Below are positions 1 to 12,478 of a stretch of 64,000 nucleotides of DNA, one piece after another. Each line of letters begins with the position of its first letter. The stretch's first letter is position 1. The DNA lies in NCBI GenBank assembly GCA_032622095.1, contig CP136063.1, forward strand, positions 91,059,980-91,123,979, given 5' to 3'. The notes beneath the pieces were generated by a model. That model made no database searches. It had not been told where the DNA came from and was given only the letters and a program-made list of their open reading frames with translations. Source of the stretch: Siphonodentalium dalli. Lineage: Eukaryota > Mollusca > Scaphopoda > Gadilida > Siphonodentaliidae. The position numbers and the translations under genes were made by a program.

Positions 1-155
1 CACCAAATTCATCCTCTGGGAACATCATTCTGCTGAGGTCTAAGCAGAATGATCTCCCCAGAGGGTGAATTTGGTGATGCTAGCCTGTCGTGTGGGGTAG
101 CATCACTAAATTCACCCTCTGGGGACCTCATTCTGCAAATGACAGACACACTATT
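1..155. repeat. Double-hairpin repeat (AGAATGAGGTCCCCAGAGGG family), truncated
   Basis: The window opens inside a copy. Words CCAGAGGGTGAATTTGGTGA and the inverse form a hairpin ending in GACCTCATTCTGCAAATGACA. The ORF here is only the palindrome read through. Confidence 0.75.
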
Positions 156-544
156 TCAAGGCTTGAGCACCAGGATTAAGACCAATGGAGCTTTCCATAG
201 AGGCCACACCCACAGCGGTAGTACCATACCGCCCACTGGTAAAAAGACTTTATCCACATAAATATTGTCTGTTACCCGAGGTTGACTTCCGAAGTGAACA
301 CATCAGCAATTGCCCTTATGTTAACTAGCTGAAACAGACTCAGTATAGGATTCGTGCAAATTTTGATCTTTTAAACAGTGATTTAAAACAAAATTATTTA
401 AATTCAATTTTATTTTTTATTTTTAGATTGAACTCTGGTCTGCTGTTGAATTTGTTTTTTTATTTTAAAAATAAAAATTTAAATTAAATTTTTTATTTTT
501 GCTCTGTTTTTAATTTATTTTTTAGATTTTTATATTGAAACTTA

Positions 545-694
545 AAGGGGCACTGTACACTAAATCCGTCTATTTATTGGACCATCTCCTTTTATACTCA
601 ACAGAATATATTCATTCATTTGTTGCATATATTCTGTTGAGTATAAAAGGAGAAGGTCCCATGAGTGGCCGGATTTTGTGTACAGTACCCCTTT
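545..694. mobile_element. Foldback MITE (family AAAGGGGCACTGTACAC)
   Basis: Inverted arms GGGGCACTGTACACTAAATC and GTGTACAGTACCCC surround a palindromic centre (ATACTCAACAGAATATAT and its inverse). Related copies are at 23435 and 29189. Confidence 0.8.
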
Positions 695-890
695 GAAAAA
701 AGATTAAAAAAAAAAATTAAAAAAAATTCTAAGTTTTTAATTTTCCTTTTAGATTTTTAGATTGAAACTTGAAAAAAAAATCATCTCGCTCACTGTGTGA
801 CAATCAAAACAAAACACAGATATCACCAAAATACGGTCACTAGTTGGAGCATAGCAGTGCCTGAAAAGGATAATTAAATCAGCTACTCAC

Positions 891-1100
891 AAAATCATCA
901 TCTTTCAGAGATTTTTCTTTTCCATTGTCTTTGTCTTTTTTCTCAGATTCTCTCTCCTTATCTTTGGAACTATTCCTTAGATCCTTATCATTGTAGTTCT
1001 TCTTGGAGTTTGGTCTGCCATTGTACCAATTAAAGTAGGGATCCCCATGGAAGTTATCATAGGGATAGAGATCATAATAATTCTGGTAGGCTCCATTTAG
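891..1100 (-). CDS. GPBP1: Vasculin coding exon 4
   Basis: This 210-nt exon has acceptor CTTCAG and donor GTGAGT. It starts with a Tyr/Asn-rich segment and changes to a highly charged Lys/Asp/Glu stretch ending KSLKDDDF, the beginning of the conserved acidic motif. The next exon lies left of the window. Confidence 0.75.
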
Positions 1101-4100
1101 CTGAAGAATAAAACAATGCATTCAAGTGGAAGGAAGCAAACATTCTGTTTCAATGCAGAATGTTTGTGATAGATAATAAATGTGGTACATGTAACAAGAT
1201 TTTGAAGGGCATAATGGTTCATTTGCCCCCCCCCCCCCCAAAAAAAAAAAACTCATTAACAGCTTGAAATTATGGTCCCAGGAGGCTAATAAGATGTAGG
1301 GTTGTTAAGTCATTTCTGGAGGTCTCAAAATGACACATAATGACACATAATACCTGACATTATCATGCTACTTACAGTATTATTACCACCAACATACTGG
1401 CACATGATAGAACTGACCCAATTAAATATTGCAATTTTATATAGATGCTAGCATAATATATAGCATGTTTCAGCTGAAAAGTCTCACTTTATTGAATATA
1501 CTTTCTGTCATACATGTGCATGTGTTTTGTAAAAAAAATATTCAGTTTTATAAAGTCACTGATGTCAGATTACCATTTTATTAATAAAATATGTTCTAAC
1601 ATGACTAGATCTACTATACACAATCGACTGATACAGTGGTCATAACCTAACTAAACTCAGTTTTAACTCACCTGCCCAAATCTGGCACTAGTGTTCTGAT
1701 ATTTGCCATCACGGTTAGGTGGGCGGAATAGTGTCGGCTGAGAACCGTATTGCATGCCATATTTCTCATAGTTATAGCCATAGTCATTATAGTAACCATA
1801 TGGATAAGCATAGAAGTCATCGTCTACGGAGTGATGTCGGTTCTTGGATGAACCGGTCGACTGTCTCTTGTCTGAAAGAAATTTACATGTACAATAAATG
1901 AACAAGAAAACCAATGTCAGAAATGGTAATGCGCTCAAGATCATATATTATATACCCATGATTGTAATTATAGAATATAAAATATATTGTTTTGCGAATG
2001 ACCAACTCAGAATTCCATTAAAATAACAATAACAACCAGCACCTCATTAACGAACCGGCGGCCGTCTCCGACCACAACCCTCTGTGTGTTGCAGAACGAA
2101 AAATGTCTATAAAAGTTCAAATATAAGATGTACATTTTATCTTTTTCATTTCTTTAATTTGTAATTGACATAGCTTGTCACAAACCAAAAATCAACATTG
2201 AAATTCCCAACTACACCTTTTACCGGACTCGGTCTCCGGATCGCAGTTCGACTTTTAAATCCATACCAAAAATTCCCATTTCTATAAATAAAACCCCCAG
2301 CGCCCAGGCGAAACAAGAATCTCTACATTAGTATACACGCAGAGCGCGAAATAAGTTGTCACTTTCAAAACACTATGAGCAGAATGGGATGGGGGGGGGG
2401 GGGGGGGTGCCAGATATTAATATGGTAATTATAATCCACATCCAAATTTAAAGCTGTTAGAATAGGATGACAATGATTTGTATGCTTAGTGAACTAATAG
2501 TGTTGTGGATGGCATAGAATTTGGCCCTTGTGAAATGTTCTTAAGCCTTCATGAACTCATTCGATGAGACCTTCTCAATTGATTCAGATTAACTTGGTAT
2601 TCTGCCTACAACATCAATATAAGAAAGCGAACACCATTATTCATTACTGGATAAAAAAAAAATTCATGTCACCCAACTACAATTTTAAATCTACACATAT
2701 CAGGATAACTCATGAAATATGATAAATGATTTCAAGATTGAATATCTAATAATGCTACAGTAATGCCCTAAATAATCGACTCCTTAACCAAAGAAGAATT
2801 ATGGGTAACTTTTCAGGATTTTGTCGGAAATATGGCTTGTTGCCATTGATCGGAAAGCTCCCACCGAGTCACAAGGAGTCGATTATTTAGGGCATTACTG
2901 TATTTGAGATATAGACAAAGTCTTCTCGGTCCACAAAAGCTTGGGATATCAGTTGGGATTGTGATGTTTTGAAACGAGTCGAGTCCCATCCCATTACTCT
3001 TCTAAAATGGAATTTCATTCAAAAGACGTAATACATGTACACGTGGAGCCGGGCATTCACGAGAGTGTTTAATCTGTCTTCAAAATCATATATCACTTAC
3101 AGTGATAGAAAAAGGTAAATTGATGATACAGTCGTTTATTGCATTGTTTAAATGCATTTTCTGATAGCGCGACAAATCAAAATTCTCTGGAAAACAAGGA
3201 TTTGTTTACTTATAAATCTCGTTGCTTTGACATTCAATGGACCTCTAATAAATTAATGTTAGATATCATATGATATGAGTAATGTATTGTTTTTCGTAAT
3301 ACAAAGTTGGAAAACTATGTGTGACAACTCAGTCGATACTCACTGTCATAATAATTCTCAAATGAATGTTGTCGATACAACTTGGAAGAATCTTGGGGGT
3401 AGCGATGATCTTCTTTCTGCTTGCGACTAGTTTTATCACTGGACTGATCAGAATGTTTGGAGCCAGATGGCTTCTGAAATGATTCAAACTTTATATAAAA
3501 AAAACAATGTTAGGCAAGATAAACAAAATTGTTTCTTTCTCATCTCAGAGAATTTCTTTTTCAAAGTGGTGAGGGAGGCTTACATGTACTTTGTCAATAT
3601 TCGGCGCTTTTGAATTAGATTTCTGTCTCCATTTGTGGTGAAAAAAAGTCTGGCCAAATGAAATTTTTTGTGGCCACTTAGGCCACCGACAGCGGAAACA
3701 CTACGGTTATACTTGTATATGAGGTGCAGGTTTTTTAGGGACGAAGCATTCCCTGAGAAACAACTATTTTGTTTATCTAGCCTTACATGCATCAATTACA
3801 AAGCATAAATGATCAAATACATGTAGAGACTCTCATTTTTAATTTAAAAGGATCCTGTACTGATGCTGCTGGGAAGTTCTGGCATTTACAATTTTGCCAA
3901 ATTTGTCAGCAAATGCCAGGTGCTATAATTTGTAGAATTGCAAGAAATTAATTCTGTTACATTCAAAAATGTTCCCGATTCACCTGCGACGGTAGTATGC
4001 TGATAATTATTATCTTCAAGGCTTCATGAAAACATTTACACACACATGGGATCTTCCGAACGCAAGTACCAAAATATGCTTTATCTTGTTGATTGTTTTG

Positions 4101-5874
4101 ATACATGTACATATTTTTTTACTTGTCAACGCGAGCACATTGTATCATAGAAAACTATGTCAGTAATGGAGTTCCCATGCATTTATTCAACTGGATGGCC
4201 ACTCATGATGTGCAGTATTTGAGGCAAGTGTTTTGGCGATCATATCAAAATATAAATACTAAGAAGTTTAAAATAGGGTCAGTCCAGTTATTATAAATGT
4301 TGAAAATTGTTATCGATAATTTCTAGGTAGAAACGAAAATGTACATGTATAACAGGGTTGGTGATTTTTTTGATTTTTTTAAATAAATAAAAAAAAATAT
4401 CGATTTATTTGATTTAAATCAAGATTTTTTTTATTTAAATCGATTTATTTGATTTTTTTTTTCAAACTGTTATGAAAATATGTAATTGAGCAATTTCTCT
4501 GATAAATGAATGTTCTGAAAGGTGTTGCTTATTATTATTCAAGGCTGGATTAATCAGAATTCTGTGATTGTATTATTTTTTATTATTTTTTGTATACCAA
4601 TGAAACACACAAATACCATGGCAGTACAGATATAGTGACCATGTGCTTTATGCATACACTTAGGTCCCTGTGGGTTCCAATGTTGTGATATATGGAAAGG
4701 TAGACTTGTGCTCTAACTTGTACTAATTAATTTAGTCAATTTTAGATGAAAACTGAATATATTATCAATCACGTTTGCTCTATGAGGACATACGGTAGTC
4801 ACACTATATATCAAGTATAGGCACAAGACAACTAGAGTAGTTAGATGGTACACATTAATATACAGTAGAGCTACTCAGTTAGCATTTACACAGCCCTCTT
4901 AATTCAGATTGTTTGGCTTCGGCAATCCGCTACGGCAACAGTATGCCGTGGCCCAGTTTGCTTCAGCAAATTGCTTCGGCAATGCTGATTGCTGTAGCCA
5001 ATTATGAAGGCTGATTTACATGTACGGCAATGAGAAAAGGGGTTAAAAATTGAACAGTGTATAGTGAGACATGCTGAATCTGAGCAAATACGAACAATGC
5101 TATAAAGCGGAACAGGCCATTGCTGGAACAGTAAATACAGTACCATGCAGTATGCCTGTAGTTTCTATAGGGTTGATAATTACTTTAGAATTTCATATCT
5201 ATTTTCATATTTGTATATTGTTTAATCATACTTATGTTTTAGTTTACAGAAACCTTGTTAGATATTGCAGTTCTTGACTTTTTATCATCATTTGAAAAAA
5301 ATTGATTTAAATCAATGATTTTTTTGAACAAAATCATTGAATTAAATCGATGATTTAAATCGCTTGATTTAAATCGGCCAACCCAGATGTATAATAAAGC
5401 ACCCCCAAGTGATGACCCACTTCCATATTTGTATTGGGAATCTCAGAGCCAATTTGACAGAATTCAATTGGATTCTTGTGAAAAATGTAAGAACTATTAT
5501 GGAAACAAAAGTACAAAGCAGGATACCTATTAAATTCAAATTGCAGAGAAGCTGTACATAGATCTTTACATGTATCCTTGATAGAAATGCAAACAATCAG
5601 AAAATTGTTTCTATTCAAGTTAAAGATTGTTATATGGAATCTGAATCCAACAGATGACAAGTTTAAAAACAACTTAAGATGAAAAACATCTTTACTCTAA
5701 AAGATACGAGAAATGGTGCTCAATTTAGCACAGTTCTAAGCTTGAGTAACATCATGTAAACACTTACAGAATGTTCTTGTGACGGAATCTTAAGCCAAGC
5801 TGGAGCAAAGTCATGCTTAGGAGCGTTATTTGTGGCCATCACCGGTGCTACAACATCATGATAGCCTGGGTGAC
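891..5874 (-). CDS. GPBP1: Vasculin / GC-rich promoter-binding protein 1 homologue, 5' part (4 coding exons)
   Basis: Coding exons 5839-5768, 3473-3344, 1871-1672 and 1100-891 join in phase (0, 1, 0, 0) and give 204 residues. The N-terminus has MATNNAPKHDFAPAWLKIP, which fits the vasculin start (Met-x-x-HDFxPAWL), and the last visible residues, KSLKDDDF, fit the acidic DDDF/EEDF-PSL motif of that family. Between them lie Ser/Lys-rich and Tyr-rich stretches. In vertebrates vasculin proteins are nuclear transcription-associated factors that bind GC-rich promoter DNA; that role is family knowledge. The conserved C-terminal vasculin domain is not here, since the gene runs off the left edge. The start ATG at 5839 is chosen because the family motif follows directly. 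No frameshift was seen, and a paralogue (GPBP1L1-like) cannot be excluded. Confidence 0.8.
1672..1871 (-). CDS. GPBP1: Vasculin coding exon 3 (Tyr/Gly-rich)
   Basis: This 200-nt exon has acceptor TTTCAG and donor GTGAGT. It encodes RHHSVDDDFYAYPYG followed by a Tyr-rich segment (about 14 Tyr in 40 residues) and PTLFRPPNRDGKY, like the QPSLFRHDS stretch of vertebrate vasculin. The Tyr-rich insert is not something I recall from vertebrate members. Confidence 0.75.
2758..2900. mobile_element. mariner-like hairpin MITE (family CAGTAATGCCC), deleted copy
   Basis: The ends CAGTAATGCCCTAAATAATC and the inverse are flanked by TA. The full family length is about 205 bp, and this copy has lost the centre. 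Confidence 0.75.
3344..3473 (-). CDS. GPBP1: Vasculin coding exon 2
   Basis: This 130-nt exon has acceptor TTTCAG and donor GTGAGT. Residues 25-67 are Ser/Lys/His-rich and end in RQHSFENYYD, comparable with the RRHNSSDGFF region of vertebrate vasculin. One base carries over to the next exon. Confidence 0.75.
4353..5386. mobile_element. hAT-like element with perfect 8-bp target duplication
   Basis: The ends are CAGGGTTGG and CCAACCCAG, followed inside by repeated GATTTAAATC blocks. ATGTATAA flanks both ends (4345-4352 and 5387-5394). No transposase was recognised. It lies in vasculin intron 1. Confidence 0.85.
5768..5874 (-). CDS. GPBP1: Vasculin first coding exon with 5'UTR part
   Basis: The acceptor (TTTCAG before 5874) is followed by 35 nt of 5'UTR, then ATG at 5839 and 24 codons ending EHS, with donor GTAAGTG at 5767. 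Because an acceptor precedes it, at least one non-coding exon must lie further right. The HDFAPAWL motif identifies the family. The exon ends in phase 0. Confidence 0.8.
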
Positions 5875-6166
5875 CTGAAACAAATAAACATAATGAACCA
5901 TCAAATTAATTTATGTACAGTACTGTACCACTTGTGGAGGAAGAAAATATTTGAACAATGACCATTTTGAAATCATATCGGTATAACAGTTTATCCACCC
6001 CTGGAGTATCTCCCACCGCCCACCTGCCCAACCCATATAACTTTTTTTCTCTTTTATATCATGTACCGGTATGTATGAAATGACGAGAAAACTATTTTCT
6101 GGGGGAGAAAAAAAATCAGATCAACTTGTTAACCTCACAACAACTCAGTACATAGCGTGCAATGTA

Positions 6167-6282
6167 CAGTGATGCCCTAAATAATCGACTCTTTAACCAC
6201 AGCAGAATTGTGGGTAACTTTTCAGGATTTAGTCGGAAATATAGCTTGTTGCCATTCGTCGGAAAGCTCTCAGTGAAATAAG
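6167..6282. mobile_element. mariner-like MITE, single arm
   Basis: Only the left arm (CAGTGATGCCCTAAATAATC to GAAAGCTCTCAGTGA) is present. It starts 0.3 kb upstream of the vasculin start exon. Confidence 0.7.
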
Positions 6283-6460
6283 GCAAAATTTATATAGTTT
6301 GCATGTACTAGTACATGCAATATTGAAAATCTTTGGAAACAACTGTTTTTATAAACTTAAAGATGCAACAACAGTTGCAAAACAAGACAGGAGTAAAATA
6401 CAATTCGCATAAGTTCCATAACGGCATAAGTTAGTCAAGTGTCAAGGAATGCTCAGTCTC

Positions 6461-6645
6461 ATACCCCACTGGACAAAACAAGTGTCCACTTAACCGCGAT
6501 GCGGTTCGCGTTGCACCACGGCCGAACTGCAACTACACCGCGGCTCCACCGGCTAACTGCAGTTGAGCCGCGGTGTTCTTGCCATTCGGCCATGGTGTAG
6601 TTGGCGTTCGACTGTGGTGTACTTGCCATTCGGCCGCCGTTTTTA
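6461..6645. repeat. GC-rich palindromic island (CCGCGGTGT words), left end
   Basis: It starts CATACCCCACTGGACA and AACAAGTGTCCACTTAACC, then GC-rich words CCGAACTGCA, CACCGCGG and GCCATTCGGCC in both orientations. It contrasts strongly with the AT-rich surroundings. The start recurs inverted at 13280-13313. Confidence 0.6.
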
Positions 6646-9177
6646 GAATGATGTTGAAAAACACGAGGGCACTACGATCAGCCAGACGATCTATTATGTT
6701 TGAGATCGAATATGTCTGGTGACCAGGTGTGATATTCTTATAAGTAGTCAACGTCCTACTGGTATACTGTCATAAAATCAAGTTGTCATAATCCATCCTG
6801 ATTAGAAGAGGTCCCCGCTGTTAATTATTAGGTGACACGGATGTGTGGTGTTGCCGACAACAAACTCCCAACAGATTTTGCAGCACGTGTCTATTTGAGA
6901 AGTAAGCATTGGAATGTCTGTGCACAAGTGACAGCTTCATCATTAGAGAATTGACTCATCAGCCTGCCATTTAAGAGCCTGTCGTTTAATACTGATTATA
7001 AAATAAGGATTATGGCTTGTTGTCGCATCCTCCTTTGAACTTTTTGTTTGTCCATGTTAAAATATTTGTTATTATGATGTTCTGTTTTCTCTTGTTTAAA
7101 TAAAAAAAATGTTTACACTAATTTAAAATATTATTTGGTTTGAAATTACACTGACTACATCCACCCATGTGGGCCTCCTTTTGGAATTTACTGCCGGCCA
7201 TTGAATGTATGAAAATCGGGGCCAGAATTTTCTTCAGAATGAAAAATAAAGAGTGTTTGTGTGTGATAAGAGGTATTTTTCGCATGCGAAGATTTTATGA
7301 ACCTAAGTATTTATCATTATGTTCAAATATTATCAATAGTTACTATAAAGACAAAGCTGCGGCAGCATTTCAGTGGACATTTGATGAAACTTGAAAGAGA
7401 ATATCGAGGAGAAAGTGACATGTGATCATGTTCACTCAAACAACAGTTACATGTGTACGATGTAGCAAACAATGTCAATTGCTACAGAGTCCTCATGCCC
7501 TATTTCTATGCTCACATAATTCGCGTGCAACTGGCATTTGAGAGATATAGATGCGCACAAAAATAACGGCGATTAACAAGTTCCCAATCAGGGATTTTAT
7601 TCACTATTTTGTGACCACCCCTACCCCCAACCTACGTCCATTTTATTTGTTTGAGAATAAAAATGAATAATAAACAAAGCGACCGTCCAAAATCTAAAAA
7701 AAAATGTCTGACTTTATCATTTTCCCCATTTATTTTCGCTCGATCAACGAAATGGGAAATTCTAATGTTTTTTTATTTAGGAAACTCTTTTGTCTCATTC
7801 ACCCTTGATGAAGTTCTTTAAACGGTAAGCATGTTTGTTAAGATACTTTACTTCTCAATATATAATGTCATCGCTGTCTGTGTTTTTAAAATTCAGATTC
7901 CTACATGCATTATACAAGGAATAGCATGCATGACGTAATGACCGCATTACTTTTTGTGCATGCGAGGTTTCCCCAAATTATCTGTACTTTCTGATCAGGG
8001 CTAGTGGTTTTCATAAATTGTCAACATGACAATTTTTATTCTAAAACTAAAATCTTATCTATAGGAATGAGTGTAGAGAATACAATAAATGGATGTAATT
8101 TTGACAACATTACGCGACACTTTATTTACTGGTATAAAGGCTTCAGATTTCAATAGCTTGTTAATGCATAATAAAATGAAAAAAATTAAATGAAAAGCAT
8201 ACCACCCGCCCCTAATTTTGGGGTGTCCGTTAGGAGAAATGCGTGCATTATTCATTTTGGCCTTATCCACGTGTCCCATCACAATTATGAACATTTTCAA
8301 CACACAAATATCGTTACTACCAGCCAAAATTATTTGTTGTTGTAATCTTTATTCAGTTCATCCTCGTGGCATGCTGTGGAATTATAGAAATCGTAAAATG
8401 TCACACATTTCCAGTTTCTGGCACTCGCAGTTCCTTCATTTTCACAGGGCAATGAATTATTCTGAGTTTCCAGTTTGTGAATGTTATATCCCAAACTACA
8501 TGTACATACTCCAGAACTTTCATTTTATGTAGATAACGTTACGCAGAGAATGGGAATAATTTAATTTACTAATTCTCGGTTATGGTTTCAAAGTATACCA
8601 CATTAGAACAAAATATCATCCCACAGCCAACCAATTAGAGCAGAGAATAAAATCTCACATACCAATCCTCGATGATTGACAGGTGCATGTCGATGTGACA
8701 GAATGAGATCGATGCAGGAGTCATGACTTTATTTTTTATATTTCCCCAACAGAGTTCCATTAAAATCTGCGTTATCGTTGAAACAGTGGGGTCAAAGATA
8801 AATATGGTTAGGCCAAAAAAAAAAGACCTGTGTTTCCGGTGACCCGCCCGCCTCTTTATCGGAGCCCCCGACGGTTTTCATTTTATTAATTTTGCAAAAT
8901 TAGTACGCATTCGGTTTTATTTTCGTGTCACCACGGAAAAATTCCATGTTCGAATATGCAAAATCATCTTCCATTTTCTATTAGTTGCAGTCATTAATTT
9001 AATTCAATGAGTCATTAGCATAATTAAGTTAATTAAAACTGTAAATCATGATCACAAAACACATCAAACAACCAACAAACCGGAATTTCATCGCAAAATA
9101 ACGGACTACCGCCGTAGTACTGGTACCTCGAAAATAGGGAACATGAAGCAAGAATAAAACGATGTCTTTTAGGCTTA

Positions 9178-10255
9178 GGCCTAAAAAAAAAAGACATTTG
9201 TTTCCGCTAACCCGACAGACCCTATTTTAAACCCCGACCCTAAACATTTTATTGCCATTGCAAAAAAAAAAAAATTGGGACCAAAAAAAAATAAATAATA
9301 ATTAGGTCCCAATTCATATCATAACAAGATGCAATGCAAAACATTTATATATATTGACATAAGAAATTTAAGTTTACAAAAAGATTTCAGTCTAACAGTT
9401 GGAATCATACTGTAAAGTATGTTTGGCTTTATCTAGCTTTCATCTGTGGAAACTTCAAATAGTTTCAGTTCAGGTTTGTTATGATTCAGCCTTCAGACTT
9501 AAGTATTTCAATCAAATACAGTACAGGAACATTAACAATTTGATCGAATCAACCTGGTTATCAACTTATCAGGTGGGATCTCATAATACCAAATGAAAAA
9601 ATAACATACAGATTAGTACTATAAATAGTAATTACTAACTTAATAGACATTGTTTCTGTACTACATGTAGTATATTATGTATGTGTCTCACTTGAATGCA
9701 ATGCAATGGATTTTCAAAAAATTTCCAGGGGGAGAACCCCCACCATCAGCAGGGGGTGACGGGTCACCCCTCCCAAACCTTCCTCCGCTCAGTCCATCAT
9801 TGCCCAAAAACAGGTGTCCCCAAAAAATACCTAGATCCTTCACTGAATGCGGAGTAGATGGTGGGGTTGTGAAGCCATCATTAAGAGATCGGTACAAGAC
9901 GGTCACTCCAATATGTGACAGTGCAGTGGTATTGGGCTGACTCCAGTTGTCGCCAGACCATATGGGAAATATTAGGATTATCAAAGACTATATTAGTATA
10001 TAGACTATTATATACTAGTATGTAAATATTGAAGCATATGCAAGATTGAATTGGAGTTTCTAGTTACTCTGTCATTTGGGTTAACCTGATTGGGGCTAAG
10101 AAGTGCATAGTTTGGGTTATTGACAAGTATTATACAGTTATTTTTAAAGATACTGAAAAAAAAAAAGTTAACAAAAAAAAAGAAGTTAAGCCTACCTACA
10201 TACCCTAAATTTTTTCAGCTCGTTAGCGGAAACAAATGTATTTGTTTTTTAGGCC
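9178..10255. mobile_element. PIF/Harbinger-like element (inner, nested)
   Basis: The ends are GGCCTAAAAAAAAAAGACAT and, inverted, GGCCTAAAAAACAAATACAT, followed by TTTGTTTCCGCTAAC in both. TTA flanks both sides. The length is 1078 bp, with no transposase visible. Confidence 0.75.
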
Positions 10256-10802
10256 TTATGGTTAATGATTGAGCCTATATAATTTGATATTTGAAGGGGT
10301 ATTGGTAAATAGAATTTAAATGAGTTTGGACATAGACTTTCTCAACATTATGTAGTTAAATAAGAGTGATAGGTAGCCATTAAAAGATGTATAAATGTAT
10401 GGATACAAACATTAAGCATTTGTGGGAGGGTGGTGATTTTTTAAGCAGGTTGAATATTTTTCACAAACAGGGAACTCATGCTTTCACACAGCATGCTATT
10501 TTGGGATAGCCACTGCAATGGAGACTGGGAGTGAACTGTAAATACTCACTTATATCAAGATCATATTTAGGACTATTAATTTGAATATAATAGTTTTAAC
10601 TAGTTAGCTACATGACATAACAGCCTTCCAGCTACATGACATAACATCTTTCCTGACTAATAATATTTAACACAGTTGTTTTTAAACGGACATGGCTAAT
10701 TCAAACTTCCAAATTTTGTCTACGTAATTTTGGAAGGAATATAAGATAGATTGACAAATAAACGAAATATCAACATACGGTACTAGCAAAGCTCTGCATA
10801 TA

Positions 10803-10912
10803 CAGTAATGCTCTAAATAATCGACTCCTTAACCACAGCAGAATTATGGGTAATTTTTCAGGATTTAGTCGGAAATATGGCTTGTTGCCATTCATCGGAA
10901 AGCTTTCACCGT
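10803..10912. mobile_element. mariner-like MITE, single arm
   Basis: A left arm of the CAGTAATGCYC family, ending at GGAAAGCTTTCACCG, with no right arm. It lies inside the outer Harbinger-like element. Confidence 0.7.
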
Positions 10913-11449
10913 AGTTCAATGTAGTTCAAGTATTTTATATCGACCTTTTTTATACGGGAAAAATGCAAAAGCATATATTATTTTGTATTTTGGAGCTCAA
11001 AACTGCCATGTGGCTTTAAGATCACCACTATCGTATGCAGTACATGTACATAGATACATGTGAAGTTCTTTCCTTGCACATTCTGAAGGAACGTTATTAG
11101 CTTATTCATGGCAAACATCATGTTTTTCCATGTGTTATTCAATAAAACAATAAATTACACTATAATGACTATATTCTAATAGAATCTACTTAGTTTTATC
11201 AGTTTATAGTCAATTACAAACAAGGAGAAGTAGGCTTGGGGGGTCGCATTCATATTTATTTTGAGAAAAGTTGAAAATAAAAAATAAAATAAAATGAAAA
11301 GCCACCCCCCACCACCCCTATTTTTTTCTTGCATGTCACCAGAAACACAGGTATATATTTTTTTGGCTTTAGTAATAATGACCGCAAAGTAGAGATTATG
11401 TAGACTTAAATTTCCTTTAAATTAAAAATACTAACCTTCGTATATTACT

Positions 11450-12331
11450 TAGGCTTGCCGCGATTTTGGATTTTCAAAATCGATTAATCGGTGGCTATAA
11501 TCAACGATTAATCGATTTTTCTACCCATGAAATTAAATCTCATATAGAGATTTAATTTGTAGTAAATAGATGCCAAAAAAAGAGACTATTAAGAGGTGCG
11601 TCTGGTAAGTGTAAGATGGTAAGTATAACTCCCGCACGTCGGAAATGAAGGGCATTACTGCCGCATTAGTTCTGAGAATTTGCTCCCATATAAATTCAAA
11701 TGCCTCTATTAAACAATAAAAACAAAATAATTACTCGTATTTTATGAACTTTATGTAAGCACTAAGCAGATTCAGAAATCATTTTGATTAAACAAATTGA
11801 ACGAACAAAATCGGAAAAATACTCCCAACTCTCGTCGGGCCACGTGCTTCGTGAGACTGTTCGCGAATTTGGGATCGTGCATTAATTGAATTTGAAGTTC
11901 GGGATCGTGCCTTAATTCAAAGTCGGGAATCTCTCAAAAGCGGAATAGCACGTGACCGCTGAACATCTGCTATCACGCATGCCGCGGAGTATACACATGC
12001 GTCGGCACATTAAAAGAAAAACCGCCGTGACGTGAAACCAAGACGGAACTAGATTACTCTGTCGGCCTGACCTCAAAAGACGCCGCAACTGAAAGTTACA
12101 TTGTCACAAATGTTTGCGTGGGTGGGTTTCTGGGTTAGATTAGTGCTGTAAATACGGTGCAAAATATTACCTCTTAAGTTGAGATAGGTTCTTTGCAAAT
12201 ACGCTGTATGCCAGCGTTCTTGTGTTGTTGTATAATATGCATTGTTATTTGAACTAAAAAAGTCGATTTTCAAAATGAAAATCGGCACCACTGACGATTG
12301 TTCGATTATTCCCAAAATCGCGGCAAGCCTA
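11450..12331. mobile_element. hAT-like element with perfect 8-bp target duplication
   Basis: The terminal repeats are TAGGCTTGCCGCGATTTTGG and its inverse. The target duplication ATATTACT is at 11442-11449 and 12332-12339. The interior contains CGATTAATCG-rich stretches. No transposase was recognised. Confidence 0.85.
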
Positions 12332-12354
12332 ATATTACTAATACTTGTTTTAAA

Positions 12355-12478
12355 CTGTTCGGCCGCGGTGTACTTGCTGTTCGCCCACGGTGTTCAACTG
12401 CAGTTACAAACTCTGACACCGTGACCGAACGGCAAGTACACTGCGGTGGCAATGGACACTTGTCTTGTCCAGCAGGGT
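12355..12478. repeat. GC-rich palindromic island, middle
   Basis: CGGCCGCGGTGTACTTGC and, inverted, GCAAGTACACTGCGGTGG form a hairpin followed by GGACACTTGTCTTGTCC. Same family as 6461 and 13180. Confidence 0.6.

Larger units (their letters stand above)
5876..8810. other. Vasculin upstream region, no exon found
   Basis: It contains the mariner-like arm at 6167 and the GC-rich island at 6461. The remainder is AT-rich, without an ORF that looks coding. A vasculin 5'UTR exon may hide here or further right. Confidence 0.5.
8811..11368. mobile_element. PIF/Harbinger-like element (outer, interrupted)
   Basis: The left end GGCCAAAAAAAAAAGACCTG and the inverted right end AGCCAAAAAAATATATACCTG continue with matching GTGTTTCYGGTGAC. 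TTA flanks both sides. The element is interrupted by a second one at 9178-10255 and by a mariner-like MITE arm at 10803-10912. Confidence 0.65.

Noticed and set aside
9677-9984. Pro/Gly-rich ORFs on both strands
   Set aside because: They lie within the nested Harbinger-like element and arise from local CCC/GGG stretches.
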